Shown here piece after piece: positions 36,201 to 46,095 of a DNA stretch of 64,000 bases. Position 1 is the stretch's first letter. Each line of letters begins with the position of its first letter. Both the position numbers and the translations under genes were made by a program. Source of the DNA: Diphasiastrum complanatum (lineage: Eukaryota; Streptophyta; Lycopodiopsida; Lycopodiales; Lycopodiaceae); NCBI GenBank assembly GCA_029204225.1, contig CM055096.1:62044957-62108956 (forward strand), read 5' to 3'. Under the pieces are notes generated by a model. It had not been told where the DNA came from. It saw only the letters and a program-made list of their open reading frames with translations, and made no database searches.

Positions 36201-37187
36201 TATGTTGATGACATTATCTTAAGTGGTGGTAACAATCTAGATATAGATGAAATCAAGATGGCACTCAAAAGAGAGTTTGAAATTCAAGATCTTGGTAAAC
36301 TTCATTATATCTTAAAAATAGAGATTATTAGAACTTCTAAATCTACATTCATATGTCAAGAAAAGTATGTTAACTCTATTCTAAAAAGGTTTCATATGGA
36401 AGATTGTAAAGTTGTTTCTACTCCTATGGAATCAAATGTAAAGCTAACTACAAGAAGTAATGAAAGATCCTTCAAGGACATTACTCTCTATAGAAAGCTA
36501 ATAGGATCTCTTATATGGTTAACCATCACAAGACCTGATCTAAGCTTTGTGGTTGGTAAACTAAGTCAATTTATGCAAGATCCTAGTGAGGCTCATTGGA
36601 AGCTAGGAAAGAGAGTACTTAGATACATCTCGGGATCTAGAGATTTTGGCATCTTGTATGGAGGTACTACACCTAACCTTTGTGGATTTTCAGATTCAGA
36701 TTTTGCAGGTGATCAAATGGATAGGAAGTCAACAAGTGCCTTTGCAATCTATCTTGGAGATGGAGTGGTCTCATGGCTATCAAAGAAGCAACCAACTATC
36801 TCTCTATCTTCCACCGAAGCCGAGTACAAGGCATTAACAACATGCACCAAGGAGATTCTTTGGATCAAGAGGATGTTATTGGATCTTCACTTGCTGGAAC
36901 CAGAGAAGACTCCAATCATACTTTGTGATAACCTTTCAGCCCAAAGCTTGGCAAGCAATCCTGTTTTTCATGCAAGGAGCAAGCACATTGAGATTGCTCA
37001 CCATTTTGTGAGAGATCAAGTCATTGCCAAAGAGGTGGAGCTTCAACATGTCTCTTCAAAGGAGTGTGTGGCTGATATCTTCACCAAACCATTAGGAAAG
37101 GACCTATATTTAATGCATAGATCTAATCTTGGAATGTGCTCAAAGACTATGTTGAAACTAGCATCCAATCTTGAAGAGGGAGTGTGA
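33234..37187 (+). CDS. Copia D gag-pol polyprotein, 1,317 aa
   Basis: Complete Ty1/copia polyprotein. UBN2-type gag about residues 1-200 (SNYSTWKVRMESLL; TSRVLTLRRQIF); zinc knuckle CFYCGIKGHFANEC from 250; protease with catalytic Asp 309 in WWIDSGASSH; pre-integrase HHCC (HKRLGHPNF ... CEHCALSKSH); integrase core D506, D568, E604 (HSDIHSS, RSDNGGEY, GVAERKNR), a D-D-35-E arrangement; RT with FLNGDLEEDIYMEQP and YVDD at 990-993; RNase H with DSD at 1154 onward and SSTEAEYKAL. No stop or frameshift. It acts in virus-like particles to copy and integrate the element. The stop TGA at 37185-37187 is built from the first bases of the 3' LTR. Confidence 0.98.
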   Translation: MASNGGIMLESSERLSSSNYSTWKVRMESLLELNELMDIVAEIEERPLTLQEQQRFDKKAKRALHIIKMNVTNELLKEVGKCQSASEAWNALKKLFESKSTSRVLTLRRQIFSSRQREGESAHAFILRVKSLSDDLACIDENIKDGEIVQVMLNGLLNEHANLVQSFAIQRVLPSVVDLQEILLAEEHRLQSKLDGASLQGGGEEALFTKGKFKGKGKGKGKWSKGGNFDHDDHSSSSSSTKNNKSKFKCFYCGIKGHFANECYKKKREQGERQGNLTIDEEEQNTCESLVMTSSLLANIDDNDPWWIDSGASSHMTRHKEYFTSLLSYEGEGNIIYTANDGQCDIKGIGTIPISLSTNRKANLENVLYIPSITKNLLSVSQMIDKGLDVEFIGDACLISKCGSLIAQGRRHGKLFKLDACVISNHEGCMAREQLTNQEVWHKRLGHPNFKSLEVMAKKELVLGLPKSLVANNSVCEHCALSKSHRLAYSRSTSRSKEAFQLVHSDIHSSSTTSNGGAKMYATFIDDFSRYTWIYLLKSKDEVFAAFVKFKNEMENQFNTKIKCLRSDNGGEYTSNRFKDFCIAHGIKREMSIPRTPQQNGVAERKNRTLCECAKAMRLHANLAKSFWGEALACANYLCNRWTSASLDGKTPHEVLYGRRPSVKHCRIFGCTCFVNITLDDRTKEDPSSKKGVFVGYSEVSKAYKVYIPSTKKVVISRDVIFHEENVSNVVDVDVDVPTHHHDVQDVLDEDGDATPKQTSRKTQRQRAKPSRLTYDEKGKQVVDNSNFAFLTSFDEPTCVGEAIQKKEWIQAMDHEHQALIKSNTWRLVKLPKDKKAIGCKWIFKIKTNQDGSINKYKARLVAKGYAQEYGIDYDETFAPVAKMVTIRILISLATLYDWDMWQMDVTNAFLNGDLEEDIYMEQPEGYVSHDEPNHVCYLQKSLYGLKQAPRSWYAKLNSFLLSQNFVMSEYDHSLYFRLNENDITLLLIYVDDIILSGGNNLDIDEIKMALKREFEIQDLGKLHYILKIEIIRTSKSTFICQEKYVNSILKRFHMEDCKVVSTPMESNVKLTTRSNERSFKDITLYRKLIGSLIWLTITRPDLSFVVGKLSQFMQDPSEAHWKLGKRVLRYISGSRDFGILYGGTTPNLCGFSDSDFAGDQMDRKSTSAFAIYLGDGVVSWLSKKQPTISLSSTEAEYKALTTCTKEILWIKRMLLDLHLLEPEKTPIILCDNLSAQSLASNPVFHARSKHIEIAHHFVRDQVIAKEVELQHVSSKECVADIFTKPLGKDLYLMHRSNLGMCSKTMLKLASNLEEGV

Positions 37188-37837
37188 AAATTGTCAACAT
37201 TTCCTAGCTAGTTTGAGGCCTAAATTGGCTAAAATTGTAAATAGTTTTGGTTCTGGAGTTTCACACGTGTGAACCAGGCCACAATGTTTTTATTTACTGT
37301 ATTTTTTCAGTATGATGAAGTGTCAAACTTCATACCCTTCAAAATGAGACCATTTTGATGTATTTTGGTCATATAAGCCATTTTTAGCTATTTTTCCTAT
37401 ATAGGGAATATCTAGGGTCAAGTACCTTCTAGAGAGAGGAGAGAGAGTCATCTTCCTCATCCATAAATAGTAGGGAAGTCGTGGAGAACAGGTTGGAGAA
37501 ACCTTTTGTATGCTTCATTGAGATCAATAGATCATTGTCATTGTTTCTTCCTCCATTGAGAGCATTGTTGTGTGTATTGTCTTCAAGCTATTGTGTATGA
37601 TCTTAGGTGCTTTCCAAAAGTGATAGGCTGATGTATTATTGACTGTATAATGCTATTTTGGGCCGCACTTGATGTTTATGGAAGTTTCCATTTGAGATAA
37701 ATGCTTTTTGATCAAGTTCTTTGCATTCTAGGTAGCATAGAATGTGTTGCCAATTCCTAGCTTATGTAGTTTGGAGTGCAAGCATTCAAGCCAATGATCT
37801 TGGAGTTTAGATCCACTTAGGATCTGTATTTTTCACA
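37183..37837 (+). repeat. 3' LTR of copia D
   Basis: Same 655 bp as 31408-32062 with two substitutions. The PPT GAAGAGGGAG (37173-37182) immediately precedes it. The palindrome TTCACACGTGTGAA is at 37259-37272. Confidence 0.97.
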
Positions 37838-37842
37838 GCATT

Positions 37843-39578
37843 TATTCAAACAGTTTTCATACCATCACCAGATCGGACTGATCCTACCGCCCCAGATGGC
37901 ACCAGGTCCAATGAGAACCTGATCGAAGATAATGACGATGGTATTCCACAAGTCGTCGGAGTCAATACAACACAAGCCCCTATCAGTGCCAGTGTACCGG
38001 CTCTCACATACCTAATGACATCGTACCAAACTCCAAAAAAATACATCCTAGATGCGGTAGCGGCCAAAGCCATTCTAGAAAGCAAGGTACTACACATGGC
38101 GACGAGTAACACACAACTGCGAGCAAACCTCACCAAGTTGCAGCATGAATTGATTCTGACGCAACAACATGAACAAGAAGTGCACCAGGAGACTGCCAAA
38201 CTGCAGCAGAAGGAGGAGGGCCTCAACAAATATATCCAAAGCCTCTCCAAAGCGTTGACAGAGGCCTCCACAAAGGTGCAAGAGCTTCAATATGAAATGT
38301 CTCAACGGCTTGCTCCCATCCAGGCGCAACTAAACCTTTTGGAAGCACAGAATACGTGCCTGGAGACGAAGGTCAAATCCCTACAAGATGAAAAGCTCGT
38401 CTGGTTAGCTCAACCTGCACTAGACTCAAGGCCGCTTTCTCAATGAAAAATGAATCTTCTTTGGCGTCAGGTGCAGGTATATAGCCAAACCTTAAATAGC
38501 TACCAAACAGAGTTCAATAAATATCAAGAAAGCGCAACTCACGAGCTCGCCCAGGCCAAGCAAGCCCTCAAGGCATGCCAAAAATTCATGGACAGAAGGC
38601 CCATCCCACCCTCGTGGTAATTCCACTGCCACCGATTTTTTATGCTGCACAGGCCAGTACCAGCCAAGACCAAAGCCAGCAGGCAGCAGGGGGATTTAAC
38701 CAAGATCAAGGGTCTGAAGGCCAAGATCAAGGGCAAACAGATACGGCTGTTGAGACGCGAGACCAGGGGCAAGGCGCAGATACTAGCCAAAGCCAAGCCA
38801 CATTATCCAAAGGTTCACGCACGATATCTGCCAGCCGGGCCTTCCGAAAACCTAAGTCCGTGGAGGAGAAGATCAATGAATTCCTATCAAAGTATCCCCA
38901 TGAGTCATCAAGAGGAGGCTGACAGATATTGTTTTCAGCTAAGACCATAAAGGACAAAGAACTGCAAGCATTACTCGCCCTCCAACCACAACCAAAGTTG
39001 CGCCAACAGTTGTTTGAAAGAGGCCCTGTGGCCATCAGGGCCTACGTGACGAGTCCACAACAATTACGGGTGAACGCGCACTTTCTGCCATGTACACGAA
39101 GATCCAAATGGGCGAAATTGGCACCCCTCTCGACAAGATCACACTTCAAAATTTTAATTGGCCGATCGTACAGTCAGAATATGGGTGGACTACGGATGTA
39201 GATGCCAGAGGGCTCTCACCGTGTTTGCAACCCATTACATCAATTGTCCTGATCCAACAGTCTGCGCAGTAGCCACTTACGCCCAGGACTAAATGGGACA
39301 ATTTTCTCTCATCCATATTCTTTGACGTTAATAAGGTGCTACCTTCAGACAAAGTCGAAGATCAGCTGTCAATCGCTCGTGTGTATTACCGAGCTGCGCT
39401 TCTGGGCGATTCATGGACACGCAGATTCAAAACATGGGTCGACCAAGATTGGCTGCGAGGAGTCCACAAGTCCCTTCACACACCCAAGGACTTGAAGAAA
39501 CTGGACCGCCTCAACTTCATGGAGGACATCACCACCTACCTGATCCAGCAAAGGCGGACGAAGAAAACGCTATACTAG
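37843..39578 (+). pseudogene. Third ORF of the gypsy element, 3' part
   Basis: Continues from 31407 in frame. 38015-38446 reads KYILDAVAAKAILESKVLHM into a long heptad-rich coiled coil (LQHELILTQQHEQEVHQETA; IQAQLNLLEAQNTCLETKV). After a stop at 38444 it goes on with a Gln/Ser-rich stretch, then FSAKTIKDKELQALLALQPQ, YTKIQMGEIGTPLDKITLQ and LGDSWTRRFKTWVDQDWLRG to a stop at 39576-39578. Several frameshifts intervene. With the 5' part this was a protein of about 1,000 residues. Function unknown. Confidence 0.72.
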
Positions 39579-39625
39579 ACCGGCAGAGTGCCGAGGGACC
39601 CGACACTACTTCAGGTCGTGGGTCG

Positions 39626-40441
39626 TGTTGGGGGTATTCCCAACAAAGTATAAATATATAAAATCATCCAATAAAATGTGTTGCGAGGGCATGGCATCCT
39701 GCGTGTATAAGCCCATGGCCCAATGAGCACACAAGTGAAGTTGCAAATATAATAGTAGACTTGGGCCCTTTGTAATTAAAATAAAACTTGAGGCCCAAAG
39801 TCAATTCTAAACTTAGAGTTTACTTTTTAGAGTTGGGTCCAATTTTGGACTCACATGAATCTTGTGATTTCCAATGTACTTTTTGTGGACCCTTGGATCA
39901 AGTTGGGTCCAAGATGAATGGATAGGATCAATGTGAATATTAGCCAATAGGATTGAGGGGCAAGGGCCTTCCCCACTTTATAAAAAGGCACCATTTGTAC
40001 ACTATTTTCATGCTTAACAGAGAGGAGGAGACTCTACGATTTTGAGAGCTCAAGCATCCTCATTTGCTAATCAATCTTGCTTATGCTATTGTTGTGATTG
40101 CCTGTTATTTTCATTTCCCATGCTTTTTGGTTATGCTAGTTAAGGTTTTTCCATAAGCAATGACATTGAGCATTTCAGCTAACCTCCATTTCATCTCTCT
40201 CTCTTTCTCTCTTCTCTTCTCTCTTCCTCTCCTTTTCTATCCCTTTCCTTCACCCAAATCATGATGAATGTTAGAGTAGAGGAGTAGAGTTAAGGGAGAG
40301 TAGTGTTAGTGGTGAATAGAGTTAGGGAGGAAGTAGGAAACTAACTAAAATTAGCATCTATGCATAGTTAGGTACCTATCCAGTGATCTAACCCTTGTTG
40401 ACAGGCGGGAGGGCTATACTACGCAGATCTACGACCCTACA
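39626..40441 (+). repeat. 3' LTR of the gypsy element (full-length form)
   Basis: 816 bp, TGTTGGGGG to CCCTACA, followed by the AATTG duplication. It contains the segment missing in the 5' LTR (about 39690-39905). TTTATAAAAAGGCACC near 39979 is the TATA region. The tract before it (caggtcgtgggtcg) is a weak PPT. Confidence 0.93.
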
Positions 40442-42111
40442 AATTGGCAAGACTATGCATGCTATAATAACAAAGTGTTTGCATCATATCTTCATGCTTG
40501 TTTACCATGCTAATCTCAGATCCAATGAGGCTAAATACTTCATTATGGAGATAAGTGTCTTTAGAAGATAATTCACTTACTCTCATAAAGAGTTTACAAT
40601 TTGCCTCAATACAAATTTTCAAACTATGAGTGAACAAATCACTTTTGCTTTTGCATGACTCAAGAACATACATTTGATGAAATAACCATTTGCTTTATAA
40701 TTGATTTAAAATCAATTTCAACCTTTTAAGAACATCATCTATGTTCTCAAGAGAGACTATATACTCAACTAGTGTGTCTTTACTCAAATTTTGAGATGCA
40801 ATGATTTCACTTAAGCAAATTGATTCATCAAATGACATAAGAGAAGTAAGTATGAGATGTATACCACATGAGATATACTTCTCTTTCCCTTGAAATGTGA
40901 GCCATATGGGCTCAACCATGTTTCTTGAGTTTATTTTTGGAATCACAACTTGAGAAGGTCTCTCCTCCTCAATCCTTGGCACACTTGAACCTTGAGAAGG
41001 AATCTCCTCCTCAATCCTTGGCACACTTGAACCTTGAGATGATTCTTTAAGATCCTCTTCATGGTGCTCCTTCTTGATGGAAATCCAAGACCTCCATGTC
41101 TCATAATGATCATAACAACCATGACCATACAATATGCACTTCCTATGATTATCAAGATTACTTATGCTAGAAACATAAGTCCAAAAATCACCACAACTTG
41201 GCATGATTTTTCTAATATTGAAATCAAAAGGTATTTCCATCTTAATAAGGCTAACTACTTAATTATGGATATAAGTGTCCACTTTGGATGCTTCACTTAT
41301 TCTTATAAGAAGTTTACAACTTGCCTTTGAGATTGAAAACTTACAGTTGTCATCTTTATGAATGAACACATCATTCATGATCTTATTGAAACCAAAAGAT
41401 CCTACATTATGAAGATATTTTCATTACCTTGACTTCATAACTAATGTAAACTTACAAGGAAAACATATTTTGCTATCTTTTAAGGCATCACACTCAACTA
41501 GTATTGTCTTAATCCACCTTTGAGATACAAAAATCTCTTCAAAGCAAAATGGTTCTTCATAAGTTGACATGAGAGCATAAATGAAACTATTTTCATTTTG
41601 TGATTGCTCCTTATGCTTGATTGATTTCTCTTGGATAATAAGAATAAGTTTGAACTTGTCCAAAGTTCCAAGCAAAATACTTGACATCTATCTTTGCATC
41701 TTGAACCAAACAATGCACTTCCAAATGATGAATTTCAAAAGATTTGACATGTGTTGTGATGGACTCTTGAAGACAAACCTTGCAAGTCCTTGTGAGACTC
41801 CAAGCCTCATTCACCTTTTCACAAAGGAAACACCTTTCCTTGGACTTGTCCTTCTTGTATTTGCATCTCAAACTTGAAGCTCCATCCTTCTCCTCGGCCC
41901 CCTTGTTTTGGTTCTTCTTGGATGGATTGGTCTTCTTTTTGTAGCATCTTGAGGAAAAATATCTTTCCTTGCCACAAAGGTTGCACTTAGGATCCTTTCT
42001 TTCCTTCAATAGGATGCCACTTGTTGATGCTACGTGAATAAAAACCTGTGCTATGATTCTACAAATGTAATTTGTGACTCTCAAGAGACTAGATTTGAAC
42101 ATCTTCAACAA
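40442..42111 (-). pseudogene. Element B1 ORF: gag-like knuckle plus repeated Cys-containing protein
   Basis: Read on the minus strand from 42111. First is a knuckle-like CNLCGKERYFSSRC in which the His is Tyr, followed by a Lys-rich tail and a Cys-rich part (CFLCEKVNEAW ... CKVCLQES). Next come two related blocks: 41687-41424 with LMSTYEEPFCFEEIFVSQRW, and 41240-40695 with DFNIRKIMPSCGDFWTYVSS, CDHYETW-like CYDHYETWRSW and LMSFDESICLSEIIASQN. Last is 40673-40442 with ANCKLFMRVSELSSKDTYLH. Stops and shifts separate the blocks. The same protein, better kept, is at 48604-49819. Only the knuckle resembles a known family (copia gag). Confidence 0.68.
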
Positions 42112-43704
42112 TCTAGAAGGACCTACAAAAGATCTAACTCACAAACCTAAGAATCAATCTTCACACTAATGACTAGTCACTTGAAAACTTTGCTTTGATC
42201 AGTAAGACAAAAGCATACAATCTTTGAATCAAATCACAAAAGAAATCAGATCCACTCTCCTATTGGACTCATAATATACCAATGACTCTTTCTTTTGAAA
42301 GTTGAAATGGATATGAAAAGATTTGACACCTAGATTTTCCTTTTCACTTGATTAGTTCTCTCAACACTTGAGATTCTTGAACAAAAGATGTTTTTTTTTT
42401 TCAAACACATGAAAATCAAACTTAATCACTTCTTTTGGATTCACTCTTGACCCAAATAATCTCACTCTTGAGATTTAGAATGAATTTGATTTGATTTGAA
42501 AACAAACTATACCACCAATTTTTCACATAGCTTAAAAATTAGACAACTAGATATTCACAAAGATCTCAACCATGCGTGAATACTCAAATATGGACTCCTC
42601 CTCATTCTACACATCCAATGGGATCACAAATTGACCCTCAAACTCTCACAAAGAAATTTGAATAGAACTAATTTGAGTTTCATACATTCTATGTCAATTT
42701 TTGCTAAACAAATTGAATTCAACCACTCCTATTGGATTCCACCAATTACTCTACTTTTTAAGACTTGGAATGAAATTCAAATTCAAAAGTTGTGATTTTT
42801 CTCACTAAGATATTGTGCCTCAAAGAGCTAATACCACTTAGAAAGATTAATCACCTAGGAGAAGACAAATTCTTCACCTGTAACAACACATAATGAGCTT
42901 CTAGATCTTGCCCTCTACAAAGGAAGGAACTCTTAGAAAATTGGATCTCTCTCTACACATTTGCCATAGACACCTTGATGACTCTTTTCAAACCTTACAA
43001 TCAACCAAAAAAATTGAGTAGGGTTGAACAATGTGAATTGGATCTCAATCTCCTTTCTAGAAATCTCAATTTAAGCCAATCTATGTCAAATTCTACAAAA
43101 GATTTGCATAGATGCTCTATATGCACTAGAAACTCTCAGAGGTTTCACTTGGAGGACAGATCCAAGGATCTTTTCTAGCAAATTGATGCTTCTTTGACCC
43201 TATCACTCTTGAACAAATCTAGAGTGATGGTACAATGGATTTCATCCTCTCACCTTGCATATCACTCCTTAATCTATGATTTTTGGCAAAATCACTCTCA
43301 ACTTCAACATGCACTCAAAAAATCAGAGATAATCAATTAATGCACCTAATTCAAGCTTCAATTTTAATTTTTTGGCTGATCTAATCCAAGAGCTAATCAA
43401 GGAATTAGATTTACTATAGAAAATGCTTGATTTTGCACCAAAAATCACTCAAATTGGGTATGTAAGTCAAATTCTACAAATTTTTGAAATTTCTCAGTCA
43501 AAGCCGGAGCTGTACGGCCTCACACGTGTGAAAAGAGTTCCTACAGCCCACAACAAGATCTGGACCAAAAATTTTGAGGATAGCTATCAAATCCAACTCG
43601 CTACACAAAATTTGACTAGTTTCCAAAAAACTGCTAATTTTGGCTTTGATTTGGATTAACCCTATCAATTTCAACAAAACCTCTTGTACTAGGCTCTGAT
43701 ACCA
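42112..43704 (-). other. B1 leader and primer binding site
   Basis: TGGTATCAGAGC on the minus strand (43704-43693) directly follows the 5' LTR, the initiator-tRNA-Met site of copia-like elements. The rest is AT-rich with no supported ORF. A CACACGTGTG palindrome is at 43521-43530. The plus-strand frames at 42975 and 43423 are not supported. Confidence 0.75.
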
Positions 43705-44536
43705 TGTGCAAAAAGTACAAAAAGGACCAAGAGTGGATCCTAATATGATCCTCAAGAGGGATTGGTTGTCAGATTACTTGATCTATCAATCTACTTGAGA
43801 TTAAGATCAATCTAGATCAATTCTAGACACAAAATCCTAACAAGAACAATCCTTAATTGAAGGTAGGTGTACTTTTTGGTTTCACACGTGTAAAACACTA
43901 TCTGAGTATGGAATCCAACCTGAAAATCAAGTACACATTGATAGAACCTCAAAACAATCAAAACAAATGTATACAAATGGAGAGAATCACTCAAAATTGC
44001 TTCCAAAACCAAGATTGGTGTCTCACAATGATTATGGCCAAATGTGGCTCTATATATACAATAAGTGGGAGCTTGTGGTACTGATCATACCTCTAATCCC
44101 ACATGTGTGAAGGTGCTTTGTCATATGATGATTCATCATGCAAAATTGACACTTGGACAAAACCTTCTATTTTGAGCACTTTTGGTCCATTTTTCTTCTA
44201 TATGGAGATCTACTTGGAAATCTTTTAGAAGTCAGAATTTGCCTAATTTAGCTTATTCCACACGTGTGAGCTGTCCTCTACACATGGGATATGACACCTA
44301 ACCAAAGGATGTGGCTCATGCAACCAATAGATTGATGCCATGTGTCATATGTCTAGAAAACTAGTTTATGGCCATTTTAGCCACTAAAACTTGAATTAAA
44401 TCATATGTACAACATATATGATTATGGTACATGACAAGTACACTAGTTTCACACGTGAGAACAGGCTCCACACATGTGTGTTTATCTATATACAAGATTT
44501 TTGGCCTCTACCAAGCTTATTTTTGTATTTTTCACA
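43705..44536 (-). repeat. 5' LTR of element B1
   Basis: 832 bp, on the minus strand TGTGAAAAATAC to CTTTTTGCACA. It aligns with 22191-22989. It carries several CACGTG-centred palindromes (43881, 44259, 44449) and a TATATATA stretch near 44050. Confidence 0.88.
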
Positions 44537-44760
44537 ATGATAGGAGAATCTTTTTGAGAATCTTTGATCTCAGCCTCCTCAAAGATGTATTTTTGATTCT
44601 CATGGAAAATAACGTCCCTACTCTCAATTGTAATTGAGGTAGAGGGCGCATAAATTCTGTAAGTCTTCTTGTTGGATGAGTATCCAACCATGATCTCTTT
44701 GGCTGAATTAGGATCATCTCTTTTCCTTGTTTCCAAGGGTAGTTGGGTTATTTTCTCCAT
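44537..44760 (-). pseudogene. Copia integrase-RT linker (element A, part 1)
   Basis: Minus-strand frame KEIMVGYSSNKKTYRIYAPS then TIESRDVIFHENQKYIFEEA. This is the conserved VGYS...SRDVIFHE segment after copia integrase. It breaks at the B1 LTR with DSPI; joining to 22187 with one copy of the target duplication continues as DSPITIEDYHG in frame. The upstream end at 44760 is a truncation. Confidence 0.87.
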
Positions 44761-44944
44761 AAATCTAGGATTTAGGTCCTATAACGTAGGAATCACTACC
44801 AAATCGACTTGAGCTACTCTTTAGACTTGATCTAACCTACACTAGGATAGGTTTGTCACGTGACTCCATGGCCTCACATGTGTGGGACCCACCTACGTAA
44901 ATTTTACATGGTTTCTGATCAAGCTAGATTTGCCAATTTCTATT

Positions 44945-45600
44945 GATATAACACTAGGTTGTTTAGCACATAAAAATATTAAAATAGCACATATTTATAC
45001 AAGTGTTTAAAAGGATATACAAACCTAATCATCGATGATAAATTGTAAAGCATACGACATTATAGTTGAAACAACCTCAAATTTAAAATGGAAGTGTGAA
45101 TTGCAACAACTTATGCCAATCATGCGATTTCAATCTGCTTAATTTACCATATTTGGTAAATGATTTGCATAAAGAATGTGCACAACCTGTTGGAGTTCTC
45201 ATTTTTTTTATGACATGTTTAACATGCGAGAGTTGATCTTTTGTAAGAATCCATGGCACGCTAGGTAGAATCTCATCTCCACCTTCAGTGTATTGAATCC
45301 GATAAGGTCTTTTCACGTCGGCCGCTTGTAGATCTTTACGAGCTGCTGAGTTGTATTTTATGCCAATGGTGTGGTTTCATTGTGATTCCCCGATGTTTTT
45401 GAATATGTACATAGGATCCAATAGATGATTAATCAATAATGCCCTCCAATAGGATAATTTATGAGAAATAGACAATTGTTTCATTCCATCAATTGATTAA
45501 TTCTATGAAGAATTAACATCATGATGTTTAAGCCATTCATCATGTCATTCCGCTACTTCCATGTGTGAGGGTGGTGGTGTAGTTAAAGGATTATCTCTTT
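44945..45600 (-). pseudogene. CACTA transposase TNP2 C-terminal (DUF4218) fragment
   Basis: On the minus strand, 45316-45083 reads RPYRIQYTEGGDEILPSVPW, LSHVKHVIKKMRTPTGCAH and LKSHDWHKLLQF, the signature of the DUF4218 region of plant CACTA TNP2 proteins. Upstream (to about 45600) broken frames include LINH.LDPM-type sequence. It is nearly the same as 60513-61313 and related to 54219-54770. It is truncated at both ends. Confidence 0.75.
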
Positions 45601-45763
45601 GCCCCCCAAAAAATCACCTATTCTAAATAAACTTGAGGTTTACGACCACAAAGCATCCTTAGCTTATGAACCGCAAACTACAATCCATCGCTATCGCAAC
45701 TGCATCGCGACATATATGAACGGTGACAACGATTGTTAGAAATCCATAAATCATAATATGGAT

Positions 45764-45835
45764 GGACAGACTAGGATTCGAACCCAGGACCTCCCTCATA
45801 CCGGATGGGATGCTCTACCACTGAGCTATTTGCCC
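45764..45835 (-). tRNA. tRNA-like sequence in the TRIM 3' LTR
   Basis: 72 nt that can be laid out as a tRNA cloverleaf: acceptor GGGCAAA/TCTGTCC, D arm GCTC..GAGC, anticodon stem TCCCA with loop TCCGGTA, T arm CTGGG-TTCGAAT-CCTAG. A box TAGCTCAGTGG and B box GGTTCGAATCC match the internal RNA polymerase III promoter. Position 33 would be C, not U, and stem mismatches exist, so it is probably not a working tRNA but a tRNA-derived module. Confidence 0.6.
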
Positions 45836-46023
45836 TGTTTGATAGTTCTCTCTAGAGTGTGGATTGATATTCCAACACCCCCCCTCAAGCCACACTTGGT
45901 TGGGGTCCTAGCTGTCACCTGCCCCACAACTTGGGCCACCTAACCATGGCTTTGACACCATGAACTGTTAGGTCTAACTTGGCTTTGATACCATGTTAAA
46001 AATCCATAAATCATAATATGGAT

Positions 46024-46095
46024 GGACAGACTAGGATTCGAACCCAAGAGCTCTCTCATACCGGATGGGATGCTCTACCGCTGAGCTATTTGCCC
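46024..46095 (-). tRNA. tRNA-like sequence in the TRIM 5' LTR
   Basis: Second copy of the tRNA-like module, with A box TAGCTCAGCGG and B box GGTTCGAATCC kept. Four substitutions separate it from the copy at 45764-45835, two of them in the variable region. Nothing else in the window matches it. Confidence 0.6.

Larger units (their letters stand above)
31408..37837 (+). mobile_element. Intact, young Ty1/copia element D
   Basis: 6,430 bp, plus strand, with 655-bp LTRs at 31408-32062 and 37183-37837 that differ at only two positions (G/T near 31865/37640 and T/A near 31920/37695). Perfect target duplication GCATT (31403-31407, 37838-37842). PBS, an uninterrupted 1,317-codon gag-pol and a PPT are all present. 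It inserted in the third ORF of the gypsy element. Everything needed in cis and in trans for transposition appears to be there. Confidence 0.97.
23373..40441 (+). mobile_element. Ty3/gypsy LTR element with a third ORF, itself interrupted
   Basis: Plus strand, bounded by LTRs 23373-23973 and 39626-40441 and by a perfect 5-bp target duplication AATTG (23368-23372 and 40442-40446). Order: PBS, long leader, gag, RT, RNase H, integrase, spacer, third ORF (30076-31407 and 37843-39578), LTR. RT-RNase H-integrase order defines Ty3/gypsy. No chromodomain is seen after integrase, which with the extra downstream ORF points to the Tat/Athila-like non-chromovirus branch. Without the 6.4-kb copia D it would be about 10.6 kb. 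Coding regions carry stops and frameshifts, so it is inactive. Confidence 0.9.
22191..44536 (-). mobile_element. Non-autonomous LTR element B1 (host of two further insertions)
   Basis: Minus-strand LTR element with 5' LTR 43705-44536 (832 bp) and 3' LTR 22191-22989 (799 bp). Its own interior is 40447-43704 plus 22990-23372, about 3.6 kb; the rest is the gypsy element inserted in it. It sits inside copia element A. Flanks read ATCAT (44541-44537) and, after three extra A, ATCAC (22187-22183), a 4/5 target duplication, and removing the element restores the copia frame exactly. It has a PBS, a PPT and a gag-like knuckle but no pol domain, so it would depend on other elements to move. Confidence 0.82.

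Noticed and set aside
45764-46095. Two functional tRNA genes
   Set aside because: Both lack U33 in the anticodon loop and have stem mismatches, and both sit inside LTRs. They are listed as tRNA-like modules, not working genes.
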